Source: Alphaproteobacteria bacterium
GTDB taxonomy: Bacteria; Pseudomonadota; Alphaproteobacteria; ATCC43930; CGMCC-115725
Reading direction: 5' to 3'
Length of the DNA stretch: 60,010 nt
Assembly (NCBI GenBank): GCA_021325525.1
Contig: JAJPHB010000110.1
Coordinates: forward strand, 1 to 60,010
This document shows positions 13,581 to 22,507 of this stretch, piece after piece (within the stretch, counting starts at the first letter, position 1; the number at the start of each line of letters is the position of its first letter). The translations under genes and the position numbers were made by a program. Below the pieces are notes generated by a model. It ran no database searches, was not told where the DNA came from, and saw only the letters and a list, made by a program, of their open reading frames with translations.

Positions 13581-16327
13581 GCGCGACCGAGCCGCGCATC
13601 GCGTTCACGCTCAACGGCGCCGACACCACCGTGACCGCGGCGCCGATCCGCCGCCTTGCCGCCGTGCTGCGCGAGGAATGCGGACTCACCGGCACCAAGA
13701 TCGGCTGCGATGCCGGCGATTGCGGCGCCTGCACGGTGCTGGTCGATGGCGCGCAGCTCTGCGCCTGCCTCGTCCCGGTGGGGCAAGTCGCGGGACGGCG
13801 CATCACCACCATCGAGGGGCTCGCCGCCGATCCCCGCTATGACGCGCTGCGACAATCCTTCCACCGGCATGGGGCCGCCCAATGCGGCATCTGCACGCCG
13901 GGCATGCTGATGGCTGCCGCCGACCTCTTGGCGCGCGCGCCACGACCCGACGCTGCGATGACCGCGGATGCGCTCGGGGGCGTCCTCTGCCGCTGCACGG
14001 GATATCGCAAGATCATCGACGCCGTCCTCGATGTCGCCGGCGCCGAGGCGCCGCCGCTGCCGGCGGCGGGCGAGGCTGTCGGCGCGCGGATGCCCAAGGT
14101 GGATGGCCTTGCGAAGCTGGACGGCACCGAGCGCTACGGTGCCGACGAGGGGCCGGCCGAAGCGTTGTGGCTCAAGGCGATCCGGTCGCCCCATGCGGCG
14201 GCGCGCTTCACCTTGGGGGATCTCAGAGCGCTGCGCGCCAAATATCCGGGCCTCGTCCGCATCCTCACCGCCGCCGATATTCCGGGCAAGAACAGCTTCG
14301 GCATCTATCCCGACATCAAGGATCAGCCGGTGCTGGCCGAAGGCGTCGTCCGTTTCCGCGGCGAGGCGGTGCTGGCGCTCGTCGGCGATGCCGAGACGAT
14401 CGCGGCGATCGGCGAGGAGGAGGTGCCGATCGCCTGGCACATCGAGGCGCCGGTGATCGGCGTCGCGGCGGCGCTGCGGTCGGGCGCGCCGGCGCTGCAC
14501 GCCGCCCATCCCGACAATGTCCTCATCAAAGGCCGCGTCCTCTCCGGCGATGTCGAAGCGGCGCTGGCCTCCGCCGCTGCCGTCGTCACCGGCGAGTTTT
14601 CGACGGCCTTCGTCGAGCACGCCTATATCGAGCCGGAGGCGGGTTATGCCCGGCGCGTCGGCGACCGCATCGAGATCTTCGCCTGCACGCAGACGCCTTA
14701 TATGGACCGCGACGAGGTGGCGCGCATCATGGGGCTCTCCCCCGAGCAGGTGCGCATCATTCCCTCGGCCGTGGGCGGCGGCTTCGGCGGCAAGCTCGAC
14801 CTCTCGCTGCAGCCGCTCATCGCGACGGCGGCGTGGCTCACCGGCCGTCCGGTGCGCTGCATCTACACCCGGCCCGAATCGATGATGTCGACGACGAAGC
14901 GCCACCCCGCGCACATCAAGGCGCGGATCGCCGCCGATGCCGAGGGGCGGCTCCTCGCTGTCGATTTCCACGCCGATTTCAATACCGGCGCCTACGCCTC
15001 CTGGGGCCCGACCGTGGCGAACCGGGTGCCCGTGCATGCGAGCGGGCCCTACCGCGTTGCGGCGGTGCGGGCCGAGACGCGCGCCGTCTACACCAACGAG
15101 ACGCCGGCCGGCGCGTTCCGCGGCTTCGGCGTGCCGCAGACGGTGATCGCGACCGAGACGCTGCTCGACGAGCTCGCCGAGAAGCTCGACCTCGATCCCC
15201 TGGAGCTGCGGCATCGGAACGCGCTTCGCGTCGGCGACCGCACCGCGACGGGTCAGGTCCTGCAGGCGAGCGCCGGCCTTGCCGCCTGCCTCGATGCCCT
15301 GCGCCCGCGCTGGCGCGAGGCGCGGGCCGCCGCGGCGGCGGCGAATGCCGGTGCGACAGGCCCGCTCCGCCGCGGCGTCGGCCTCGCGGCGATGTGGTAC
15401 GGGATCGGCAATACTTCGATGTCGAACCCATCGACGATGCGGGTCGGCATCGACCGCGTTGGGCGCATCACGCTGTATAGCGGCGCCGTCGATATCGGGC
15501 AGGGGTCGAACACCATTCTCTCGCAGATCTGCGCCGACGCGCTCGGCGTTCCCGTGGCCGCCATCCGCCTCGTCACCGGCGACACCGACAGGACGCCGGA
15601 TGCCGGCAAGACCTCGGCCTCGCGCCAGACCTTCATCTCCGGCGCCGCCGCGAAGGTGGCGGGCGAAGCGCTGCGGCGACAGGTGCTGGAGCGCGCCGGG
15701 GCCGGGCCCGCGGCGCGGCTCCTCGTCGAGAGCGGCCGCATCTTCGTCGAAGAGTCCGGCGAACGCCATGCGCTCGACTTCTCGGACCTCCCCGTGTCGA
15801 ACGAGAGCGGCGACGTCCTGAGCGCGACCGGGCGCTTCGACCCGCCGACAACCGCGCTCGACGCCGACGGGCAGGGCGTGCCCTACGCTACCTACGCCTT
15901 CGCGGCGCAGATGGCCGAGATCGAGGTCGATACCGGCCTCGGCACCGTCAGGCTTCGCCGCATCGTCGCCGCGCATGATGTCGGCCGCGCCGTCAATCCG
16001 CGCGAGGTCGAGGGGCAAATCCATGGCGGCATCGCGCAGGGCATCGGCCTCGCCCTCATGGAGGAGTATCTGCCGGGCCGCACCGAGAATCTCCACGACT
16101 ATCTCGTTCCGACCTTCGGCGACGTGCCGCCCATCGAATGCCTCCTCATAGAGGATCCGGAACCGCTCGGCCCCTACGGCGCCAAGGGCATCGGCGAGCC
16201 GGCGCTGATCCCGACGGCGCCCGCCATTCTCAACGCCATCTATCACGCGACGGGCGTGCGGCTGCGCCGAGTACCGGCGACCCCCGACCGCATGCGCGCC
16301 GCCCTCAGAGAGGCGGGATATGACTGA
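13577..16327 (+). CDS. Fused [2Fe-2S] and molybdopterin subunit of a xanthine-dehydrogenase-family hydroxylase
   Basis: This 916-aa protein joins two subunits that are usually separate (CoxS and CoxL). Residues 1-155 bind two clusters: C44, C49, C52 and C62/C64, then C103, C106, C138 and C140 (CGICTPGM and CRCTGY). From about 170 the molybdenum domain starts (MPKVDGLAKLDGTERYGAD). It carries GGGFGGKLD, PAGAFRGFGVPQ and, near the end, KGIGEPALIPTAP, whose Glu is the general base in this family. It should hydroxylate an N-heterocycle or aldehyde next to nitrogen, using water. The substrate cannot be read from sequence, but the downstream reductase suggests nicotinate or a similar azaarene. Confidence 0.93.
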   Translation: MSATEPRIAFTLNGADTTVTAAPIRRLAAVLREECGLTGTKIGCDAGDCGACTVLVDGAQLCACLVPVGQVAGRRITTIEGLAADPRYDALRQSFHRHGAAQCGICTPGMLMAAADLLARAPRPDAAMTADALGGVLCRCTGYRKIIDAVLDVAGAEAPPLPAAGEAVGARMPKVDGLAKLDGTERYGADEGPAEALWLKAIRSPHAAARFTLGDLRALRAKYPGLVRILTAADIPGKNSFGIYPDIKDQPVLAEGVVRFRGEAVLALVGDAETIAAIGEEEVPIAWHIEAPVIGVAAALRSGAPALHAAHPDNVLIKGRVLSGDVEAALASAAAVVTGEFSTAFVEHAYIEPEAGYARRVGDRIEIFACTQTPYMDRDEVARIMGLSPEQVRIIPSAVGGGFGGKLDLSLQPLIATAAWLTGRPVRCIYTRPESMMSTTKRHPAHIKARIAADAEGRLLAVDFHADFNTGAYASWGPTVANRVPVHASGPYRVAAVRAETRAVYTNETPAGAFRGFGVPQTVIATETLLDELAEKLDLDPLELRHRNALRVGDRTATGQVLQASAGLAACLDALRPRWREARAAAAAANAGATGPLRRGVGLAAMWYGIGNTSMSNPSTMRVGIDRVGRITLYSGAVDIGQGSNTILSQICADALGVPVAAIRLVTGDTDRTPDAGKTSASRQTFISGAAAKVAGEALRRQVLERAGAGPAARLLVESGRIFVEESGERHALDFSDLPVSNESGDVLSATGRFDPPTTALDADGQGVPYATYAFAAQMAEIEVDTGLGTVRLRRIVAAHDVGRAVNPREVEGQIHGGIAQGIGLALMEEYLPGRTENLHDYLVPTFGDVPPIECLLIEDPEPLGPYGAKGIGEPALIPTAPAILNAIYHATGVRLRRVPATPDRMRAALREAGYD

Positions 16328-17792
16328 GCCGGCCCGTCCTTCAGGCGAGGGCATCATCACCTGCGATGCCTGCCCGGTGCTTTGCCGCATCCGCCCGGGC
16401 AAGACCGGCGCCTGCGACCGTTATGCGAATGAGGGCGGCGTCCTGACGCGCACCGATCCGATGGTGCTCGCCGAAGCCTCGCCCGCCCTCGTTCCCTTCC
16501 TCGGCGAGGATTGGGATGGCAATCCGGTGCCGGACGCGCCGGTTTTCCTCACCGGCATCGGCTCGGGCACGACCTATCCCGACTATAAGCCCGCCCCCTT
16601 CATCGTCTCGAGCACGCACAAGGGCGTCGATGTCGTGACGGTCGTCACCGAGGCGATCTTCAGCTATTGCGGCGCCAAGGTGAAGATTGACACCGATCGC
16701 TTCATCGGACCCGAGACGGCGACGGTGCGTGCCAAGGGCGAGCCCGTCGGCCATGTGACGACGGCGGAATATGGCTCGCAGATGCTGGCGCTGGGCGGCG
16801 TCCGCCACATCACCGGCGGCGGCAAGAGGGAGGGGGTGGTTGCGACCGAGACGCTGCTCGCGCTCTGCAACAAGGAGCCGGCGCATCTGACGATCGATGG
16901 CGGCGCCGATCTCGTCATCGCGGCCGGCGCGTCGCCCGTCATCGACGGCGTTCGCGAGGAGCGCATGCGGGTCGGCTGCGGCTCGGCGACGATCGGCATG
17001 TTCGCTCGGCAGTGGCACGGTCATGTCGACGAGGTGATCGTCGTCGACGACCACATCACGGGCGTCCTCTCCGAGCACCAGGCCGGCCGTTTCCTCGAGA
17101 TGGCTCCCGCCGGCATTCGTGTCCGTGGCCACAAATCGACGCCCGGCCGCTATTTCCGCGTGGCGCAGCCCGGCACCGGCTGGGGCGGAACCGACATCAC
17201 CGATCCCCTCGCCATCATCGAGCGGATCGATCCGAAGGTTGCGCGGCCGGGGCTGCGTCTCCTCATGGTCTCGACGACGGGGGCGGATGCCGCCTTCTTC
17301 ATCCTGGACGAGGCGCTTCGCCCCACTTCGGCCGACATGCCGGAGGCGGTCCGGCGGGTCGTGGACCGGATCGGTGAGAATTGCGAGCCTTCCGTCGCCT
17401 CGGTGCTGTTCATGGCGGGGGCTGGCGGGTCGCTGCGGGCCGGCGTCACGGAAAATCCGGTCCGGCTGACGCGCTCGGTCAAGGACGCGCTCGTCCGCGT
17501 CACTTGCGGCGGCGCTCCCGCCTATGTCTGGCCGGGCGGCGGCATCACTTTCATGGTCGATGTCACGGCGATGCCGAACCGCTCCTTCGGCTCCGTCCCC
17601 ACTCCCGCCATTGTCGGCCCCATCGAATTCACCATGCGCCGCGAGGATTACGCGGCGATGGGCGGGCATATGGACCGCGTTCGGGCGCTCGCCGAAGTGC
17701 AGGGTTCGGATCGCCTGCGCCGTGAGGCCTGGCGCGAGGCCAATCCCTGGCCCGCCGCCGTCATCGAGGGGAAGCATGACCGCGGCGGCTGA
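16320..17792 (+). CDS. 6-hydroxynicotinate reductase-like Fe-S protein
   Basis: This 490-aa protein opens with a four-cysteine motif, CDACPVLCRIRPGKTGAC (C15, C18, C22, C32), and continues with TGIGSGTTYPDYKPAPFIVSS. I recognise it as the family named after 6-hydroxynicotinate reductase of Eubacterium barkeri, which reduces 6-hydroxynicotinate to 1,4,5,6-tetrahydro-6-oxonicotinate using ferredoxin. Proteobacterial members are common but, to my knowledge, little tested. It overlaps the hydroxylase by 8 bases and the UPF0280 gene by 17. Its position after a hydroxylase and before a hydantoinase-type hydrolase fits reduction of a hydroxylated ring. The family call is firm and the substrate is inferred. 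Confidence 0.82.
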   Translation: MTEPARPSGEGIITCDACPVLCRIRPGKTGACDRYANEGGVLTRTDPMVLAEASPALVPFLGEDWDGNPVPDAPVFLTGIGSGTTYPDYKPAPFIVSSTHKGVDVVTVVTEAIFSYCGAKVKIDTDRFIGPETATVRAKGEPVGHVTTAEYGSQMLALGGVRHITGGGKREGVVATETLLALCNKEPAHLTIDGGADLVIAAGASPVIDGVREERMRVGCGSATIGMFARQWHGHVDEVIVVDDHITGVLSEHQAGRFLEMAPAGIRVRGHKSTPGRYFRVAQPGTGWGGTDITDPLAIIERIDPKVARPGLRLLMVSTTGADAAFFILDEALRPTSADMPEAVRRVVDRIGENCEPSVASVLFMAGAGGSLRAGVTENPVRLTRSVKDALVRVTCGGAPAYVWPGGGITFMVDVTAMPNRSFGSVPTPAIVGPIEFTMRREDYAAMGGHMDRVRALAEVQGSDRLRREAWREANPWPAAVIEGKHDRGG

Positions 17793-18678
17793 GCGAGGGC
17801 GGAGCGGCCCGACGGGCCGCCTCCTCGGCGATGGCAGGCTGCATCTGCAGCACGGTCCGATCGACCTCGTCATCGAGGCGTTCGGTGAGGAGGCCGAGCG
17901 TCGCCTCGCCTATCGCCAGGCCTGGGCGCGTTTCCAGGATATTCTCGAGACTCTGGTTGCCGAGTTGCCGCTTCTCCGGCGACCCGTCGACGAGACGCAT
18001 CCCGGCTTTGCAGGGCCGGTCGCGCGGCGCATGCTGGCGGCCTGCCGGCCCTTTGCCTCGACCTTCATCACGCCGATGGCGGCGGTTGCCGGCGCCGTCG
18101 CCGAGGAGGTGCTGGAGGCGCTCACCGCGGGACGCCGCCTCGCCAAGGCCTATGTCAATAATGGCGGCGATATCGCGCTCTACCTCTCGTCCGGCGAGCG
18201 CCTTGCCGCCGGCCTCGTTGCGGACGCCGATCATCCGGCCCTCGATGGCATCGCGACCGTCACCGCGCCGATGCCGGTGCGCGGCATCGCGACCAGCGGC
18301 TGGCGCGGCCGCAGCTTCTCGCTCGGCATCGCCGACGCCGCGACCGTGCTGGCGGCCGGCGCCGCCGCTGCCGATGCCGCCGCGACGCTGGTCGCCAATG
18401 CCGTCGATCTCGACCACCCCGCGGTTCGCCGAAGCCGCGCCTGCGATTTGGACGAGACGAGCGATCTCGGCCGGCGCCTGGTCACGGTTGGGGTGGGGCC
18501 CCTGGAGGCGGATGCGGTGGCCGAAGCGCTGGCGCGGGGCGCCGCCTGCGCTGAGGCGATGCGCCGCGCCGGGCACATCTACGGCGCCGTGCTGGCGCTG
18601 CAAGGCGAGATCCGGGTCGTCGGGCCGGCGGCTCTCGCCCAGCCCGAGGAGCGCCGGCTGGCCCGGCTCTGCGCATGA
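17776..18678 (+). CDS. UPF0280 family protein (ApbE-like fold)
   Basis: This 300-aa protein starts at the ATG at 17776, preceded by GAGGGGAAG; longer frames upstream are shadow of the reductase. Family blocks include FITPMAAVAGAVAEEVLEAL, AYVNNGGDIALYLSSGE and GIATSGWRGRSFSLGIADAATVLA. These resemble ApbE flavin transferases, but the biochemical role of UPF0280 is unproved. It often sits beside 6-hydroxynicotinate-reductase-like genes, as here. A role in attaching or handling a flavin of that reductase is a reasonable guess only. The stop overlaps the next start as ATGA. Confidence 0.88.
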   Translation: MTAAAERGRSGPTGRLLGDGRLHLQHGPIDLVIEAFGEEAERRLAYRQAWARFQDILETLVAELPLLRRPVDETHPGFAGPVARRMLAACRPFASTFITPMAAVAGAVAEEVLEALTAGRRLAKAYVNNGGDIALYLSSGERLAAGLVADADHPALDGIATVTAPMPVRGIATSGWRGRSFSLGIADAATVLAAGAAAADAAATLVANAVDLDHPAVRRSRACDLDETSDLGRRLVTVGVGPLEADAVAEALARGAACAEAMRRAGHIYGAVLALQGEIRVVGPAALAQPEERRLARLCA

Positions 18679-20735
18679 CGATCGTCGGCTGCGATGTCGG
18701 CGGCACCTTCACCGACCTCATTCTCTATGACGAAGCGAGCGACGAGCTCCGCGTCGCCAAGGTGCCGACGACCGGCGACAACCAGGCCGAGGGCGTGCTG
18801 GAGGCGCTGGAGCGGGTCGAGGCCAGGCTCTCGGAGATCGCGATCGTCCACGGCACGACGACCACCACCAATGCCCTTCTCGAACGCAAAATCGCGCGCT
18901 GCGGCCTTATCACGACGCGCGGCTTCCGCGACGTGCTGGAGCTCGGGCGGCGGACGCGGCCGCGCCCTTACGGTCTCATCGGCAGCTTCGAGCCGCTGAT
19001 CCCGCGCGAGATGCGGGTCGAGGTCGATGAGCGGATCGATGCCGAAGGCGAAGTCTTGCGCCCGCTGGACCCGGCGGAGGTTGAGAAAGCAGTCGAGGAT
19101 TTGCGTGCCAAGGGCATGGAATCGCTCGTCATCCATTTCCTTCATTCCTACATCAACTCGGCCCATGAGGAGGCGGCGGCCGCGGCCGCCCGTCGGGTCT
19201 GGCCGGAAGGGTGCGTAACGATCGGCAGCGCCCTCGTCTCGGAGTTCCGCGAATACGAGCGCGGCGTCACGGCGGCGGTGAACGCCGCGATCCGCCCCGT
19301 CCTCGCCCGCTATATCGGCCGCCTCGAAGAGGAGCTGCGGCGCCGGGGCTATCGCCGCGATCTCCTCATCATGCAAGGGAATGGCGGCACCGTCTCGGCG
19401 CGCATCGTCGCCGAGGCGGCGGTCAACACCGTGATGTCGGGACCGGCCTCCGGGGTCATCGCCGCGGCGCTGACGGCCGAAGAGGCGGGTTTTCCCGACG
19501 CGGTCAGCTACGACATGGGCGGAACGAGCAGCGATGTCGCGCTCATCCGCAGCGGCGTGCCGCTCGTCACCTCCGAGACCGAGCTCGAATATGCGATGCC
19601 GATCCATGTGCCGATGGTCGATGTGCACACGATCGGCGCCGGCGGCGGCTCCATCGCGCGGATCGACGAGGCGGGGCTGCTTCGCGTCGGCCCGGAGAGC
19701 GCCGGCGCTGTGCCGGGTCCCATCTGCTTCGGGCGCGGCGGGACGCAGCCCACGGTGACCGACGCCAACCTCGTTCTCGGCCGACTCAATCACGATGGGC
19801 TCCTCGCCGTCAGACAGAAGGTGCCGATCGAGGCGATCCGGGCACGCCTCGCCGAGTCGGTCGGCGGGCCGCTCGGGCTCGACGGCGAAGCGGCGGCCGC
19901 CGCCATCCTGCGCGTCGCCAATGACCGGATGGCGGGCGCGATCCGCATGGTCTCGCTGGCGCGCGGGCACGATCCGCGCGATTTCGTGCTCGTCGCCTTC
20001 GGCGGCGCCGGCCCGCTCCACGCCGCGGCATTGGCGCGCGAGCTCGGCATTCCCCGCGTCCTGGTGCCGGCGCGGCCCGGCCTGACCAATGCCTTGGGCT
20101 GCGTTCTCGCCGACCTTCGGCATGATTTCGTCCGCTCCGTCAATAAACCCGTGCAAGCCATTGAAGACGGCTTTGTTGCTTCGATTCTCGAATCCCAGAT
20201 CGAAGAAGGCCGAGCGTTGCTGGAGCGCGAAGCCGCCGAGATCGATGATTTGGTCGCCCTGCACCGTGCCGAGATGCAGTTCGAAGGGCAGAGCCATCTC
20301 CTCAGCGTCGAATTGCCGGATCGCGCGATCGGGCGCGAGGCGCTCCAGCGCGCCTTCGAGGCGGCCTATTGGCGACGCTTCGAGGTCGCGCTGCCCGAAA
20401 TCCGGGCCGTCCTCGTCAATCTCCACACCGCGGTCATTGGCAAGCGCCGCCGCATCCCGTTGACGGCCCTCGCTACGGCTGGTCCGGACTCCGGCGAGAC
20501 GCCCGTTTCCCGTCGTCGTGTCTGGTTCGCGGAGGGCTGGGCTGACACGCCGATTTATCGCCGCGGCGGGCTGCGGCCTGGGGCGACTGTCGCCGGACCG
20601 GCGGTCATCGAGCAGATGGACGCGACGACGGTCATTGAGCCGGGCGATGAAGCGCGGGTCGATAAGGCTGGCAACCTCGTGATCACGATCGGCGAGGGTG
20701 GTGGTCCGAGACTTCCGAAAGCGGCGCCGTCATGA
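18675..20735 (+). CDS. hyuA: Hydantoinase/oxoprolinase subunit A (HyuA family)
   Basis: This 686-aa protein shows the HyuA pattern. It has an actin/HSP70-like ATP site (TIVGCDVGGTFTDLILYDEA, residues 1-20), HGTTTTTNALLERK, the block VMSGPASGVIAAALTAEEAGF with SYDMGGTSSDVALIRSG, and VAFGGAGPLHAAALARELG. Family members hydrolyse cyclic amides such as N-methylhydantoin or 5-oxoproline with ATP, together with subunit B. Here the pair follows a ring-hydroxylating and ring-reducing set, so a cyclic lactam produced by those enzymes is the likely substrate. It is coupled by ATGA to both neighbours. Confidence 0.93.
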   Translation: MTIVGCDVGGTFTDLILYDEASDELRVAKVPTTGDNQAEGVLEALERVEARLSEIAIVHGTTTTTNALLERKIARCGLITTRGFRDVLELGRRTRPRPYGLIGSFEPLIPREMRVEVDERIDAEGEVLRPLDPAEVEKAVEDLRAKGMESLVIHFLHSYINSAHEEAAAAAARRVWPEGCVTIGSALVSEFREYERGVTAAVNAAIRPVLARYIGRLEEELRRRGYRRDLLIMQGNGGTVSARIVAEAAVNTVMSGPASGVIAAALTAEEAGFPDAVSYDMGGTSSDVALIRSGVPLVTSETELEYAMPIHVPMVDVHTIGAGGGSIARIDEAGLLRVGPESAGAVPGPICFGRGGTQPTVTDANLVLGRLNHDGLLAVRQKVPIEAIRARLAESVGGPLGLDGEAAAAAILRVANDRMAGAIRMVSLARGHDPRDFVLVAFGGAGPLHAAALARELGIPRVLVPARPGLTNALGCVLADLRHDFVRSVNKPVQAIEDGFVASILESQIEEGRALLEREAAEIDDLVALHRAEMQFEGQSHLLSVELPDRAIGREALQRAFEAAYWRRFEVALPEIRAVLVNLHTAVIGKRRRIPLTALATAGPDSGETPVSRRRVWFAEGWADTPIYRRGGLRPGATVAGPAVIEQMDATTVIEPGDEARVDKAGNLVITIGEGGGPRLPKAAPS

Positions 20736-22483
20736 CCATCGATCCCATTACCCTCGTCGTCATCCAGAACGGGTTGCAGCAGGTCTGTAACGAGATGGAC
20801 CTCGCCTTCGTGCGCGCTGCCTTCAGCCCCGTCATCTCCGAGGCGCTCGACCGCTCCGACGGCATCTATCACCGCACGACCGGCGCGCTCATCGCGCAGG
20901 GCGATCTCGGTCTCCCGGTCTTCGTCGGCACCATGCAGTTCTCGACGGCGGCAGTCATCGCGCGGGCGAAATCGCCGCGGCCGGGCGACATCTGGATCGT
21001 CAACGATCCCTATCTCGGCGGCACGCATCTGATGGACGTGAAGTTCGTCAAGCCCTTCTTTCATCGCGGCCGGCTCTTCGCCTGGCTCGCCAATACCGGG
21101 CACTGGCCGGATCTGGGCGGCGCGGTGCCGGGCGGCTTCTCGGCGAACGCCACCGAAGTCGAGCAGGAGGGGCTACGCCTGCCGCCCGTCCGGCTCTACA
21201 AGGAAGGCGTTCTCGACGAGGAGATCCTCTCTATCATTTTCTCGAACATCCGCATCGCCGACCAACGCATCGGCGACATCAAGGCGCAGGCGGCGGCGCT
21301 TGCCATCGGCGAGAAGCGCCTCACGGCGCTCATCGAGCGCTACGGCGAGGATGTCGTCGAAGAGGCGATCTCGGAGCTCGAGGCGCGGGCGGCGCAACAG
21401 ATGCGCGCCAAGATCGCGACCGTCCCGGACGGCGTCTATGAAGGCGAGAGCTTCGTCGATTCCGACGGCGTCGAGGACCGGCCGCTTCGCATCGCGCTCA
21501 CGCTCCGCAAGGCGGGGACGGAGCTCTATTTCGACCTCTCGCGTTCGAGCCCGCCCTGCCGCGGGCCGATGAACAGCGTCATCGCCACGACCAAATCCTC
21601 GGTCTACCTCGCGGTGAAGCACGTCTTTCCCGAGGTGCCGATCAACGCCGGCACCTTCCAGCCGCTGCACATAGCCGACCCCGTCGGCACCTTCCTCGAC
21701 GCCCGCTATCCGCGTCCCGTCTCGGGCTGCGCCGCCGAAGTCTCGCAGCGCATCGCCGAGGCGGTGTTCGCGGCGCTCGGCCAGGCGATCCCGGACCGCC
21801 TCTTCGCGGCGCCGGCCGGCACCAGCGGCAATTTCGCGCTGGGCGGCAGCGATCCCAAGACCGGTCGCAACTACGTCATGTATCTCATCAGCGGCGGCGG
21901 CTATGGCGGCAGCGCTCGCCTCGACGGCATCTCGAATGGCTGCTCGACGATCGGCATCTCGAAGACGACGCCGCTCGAAGTTATCGAGCAGCGCTACCCG
22001 GTTCTCTTCGAGGAATATGCGCTGGCCGAAGGCTCCGGCGGCGCGGGTCGGCAGCGCGGCGGCTTCGGCGTGCGCTACGCCGTGCGGCTGCGGCGCGGCG
22101 AGGCGCGCGCCTCCTTCGTCATGGACCATGGCCGCTTCGGGCCGCAAGGCGCGCAGGGCGGCGCCGATGGCCGCGTCAACCGCGTCACCGTCCGGCGGAA
22201 CGGCGAGGACTACGTGCCGCCGCACCTCTCGAAGGATCAGGGCATCGCCATCGGTCCCGGCGACAGTGTCATCGTCGAAACGCCGGGCGGCGGCGGCTTC
22301 GGCCCGCCTTTCGAGCGCGATCCCGCGCTCGTCGCCCGGGACGTGCGGCGCGGCTACTACACGCGCGCCGAGGCCGAGGAGCGCTTCGGCGTCGTGCTGG
22401 ATGCCGGAATGGAGGTCGATGTCGCGGCGACCGCGGAGCGTCGCGTCCGATTCACCACAGAGGCACAGAGGCAGAGAGAATAG
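20732..22483 (+). CDS. hyuB: Hydantoinase/oxoprolinase subunit B (HyuB family)
   Basis: This 583-aa protein begins MTIDPITLVVIQNGLQQVCNEMDLAFVRAAFSPVISEALDRSDGIY, followed by RPGDIWIVNDPYLGGTHLMDV and TGHWPDLGG, all diagnostic of HyuB. It forms the ATP-dependent lactam hydrolase with the preceding subunit A, overlapping it by ATGA. It is the last gene of the operon. The final residues (FTTEAQRQRE) come from an ACCACAGAGGCACAGAGG-type sequence often seen between genes, so the C-terminus may have been extended by read-in of intergenic sequence. Confidence 0.93.
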   Translation: MTIDPITLVVIQNGLQQVCNEMDLAFVRAAFSPVISEALDRSDGIYHRTTGALIAQGDLGLPVFVGTMQFSTAAVIARAKSPRPGDIWIVNDPYLGGTHLMDVKFVKPFFHRGRLFAWLANTGHWPDLGGAVPGGFSANATEVEQEGLRLPPVRLYKEGVLDEEILSIIFSNIRIADQRIGDIKAQAAALAIGEKRLTALIERYGEDVVEEAISELEARAAQQMRAKIATVPDGVYEGESFVDSDGVEDRPLRIALTLRKAGTELYFDLSRSSPPCRGPMNSVIATTKSSVYLAVKHVFPEVPINAGTFQPLHIADPVGTFLDARYPRPVSGCAAEVSQRIAEAVFAALGQAIPDRLFAAPAGTSGNFALGGSDPKTGRNYVMYLISGGGYGGSARLDGISNGCSTIGISKTTPLEVIEQRYPVLFEEYALAEGSGGAGRQRGGFGVRYAVRLRRGEARASFVMDHGRFGPQGAQGGADGRVNRVTVRRNGEDYVPPHLSKDQGIAIGPGDSVIVETPGGGGFGPPFERDPALVARDVRRGYYTRAEAEERFGVVLDAGMEVDVAATAERRVRFTTEAQRQRE

Positions 22484-22507
22484 ACGAAGGAGCGAACAAC
22501 CCTCGCG

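Noticed and set aside
13277-16402. 1041-codon minus-strand open frame opposite the molybdenum hydroxylase
   Set aside because: Low-complexity shadow; the plus strand carries the cluster Cys residues and molybdopterin motifs.
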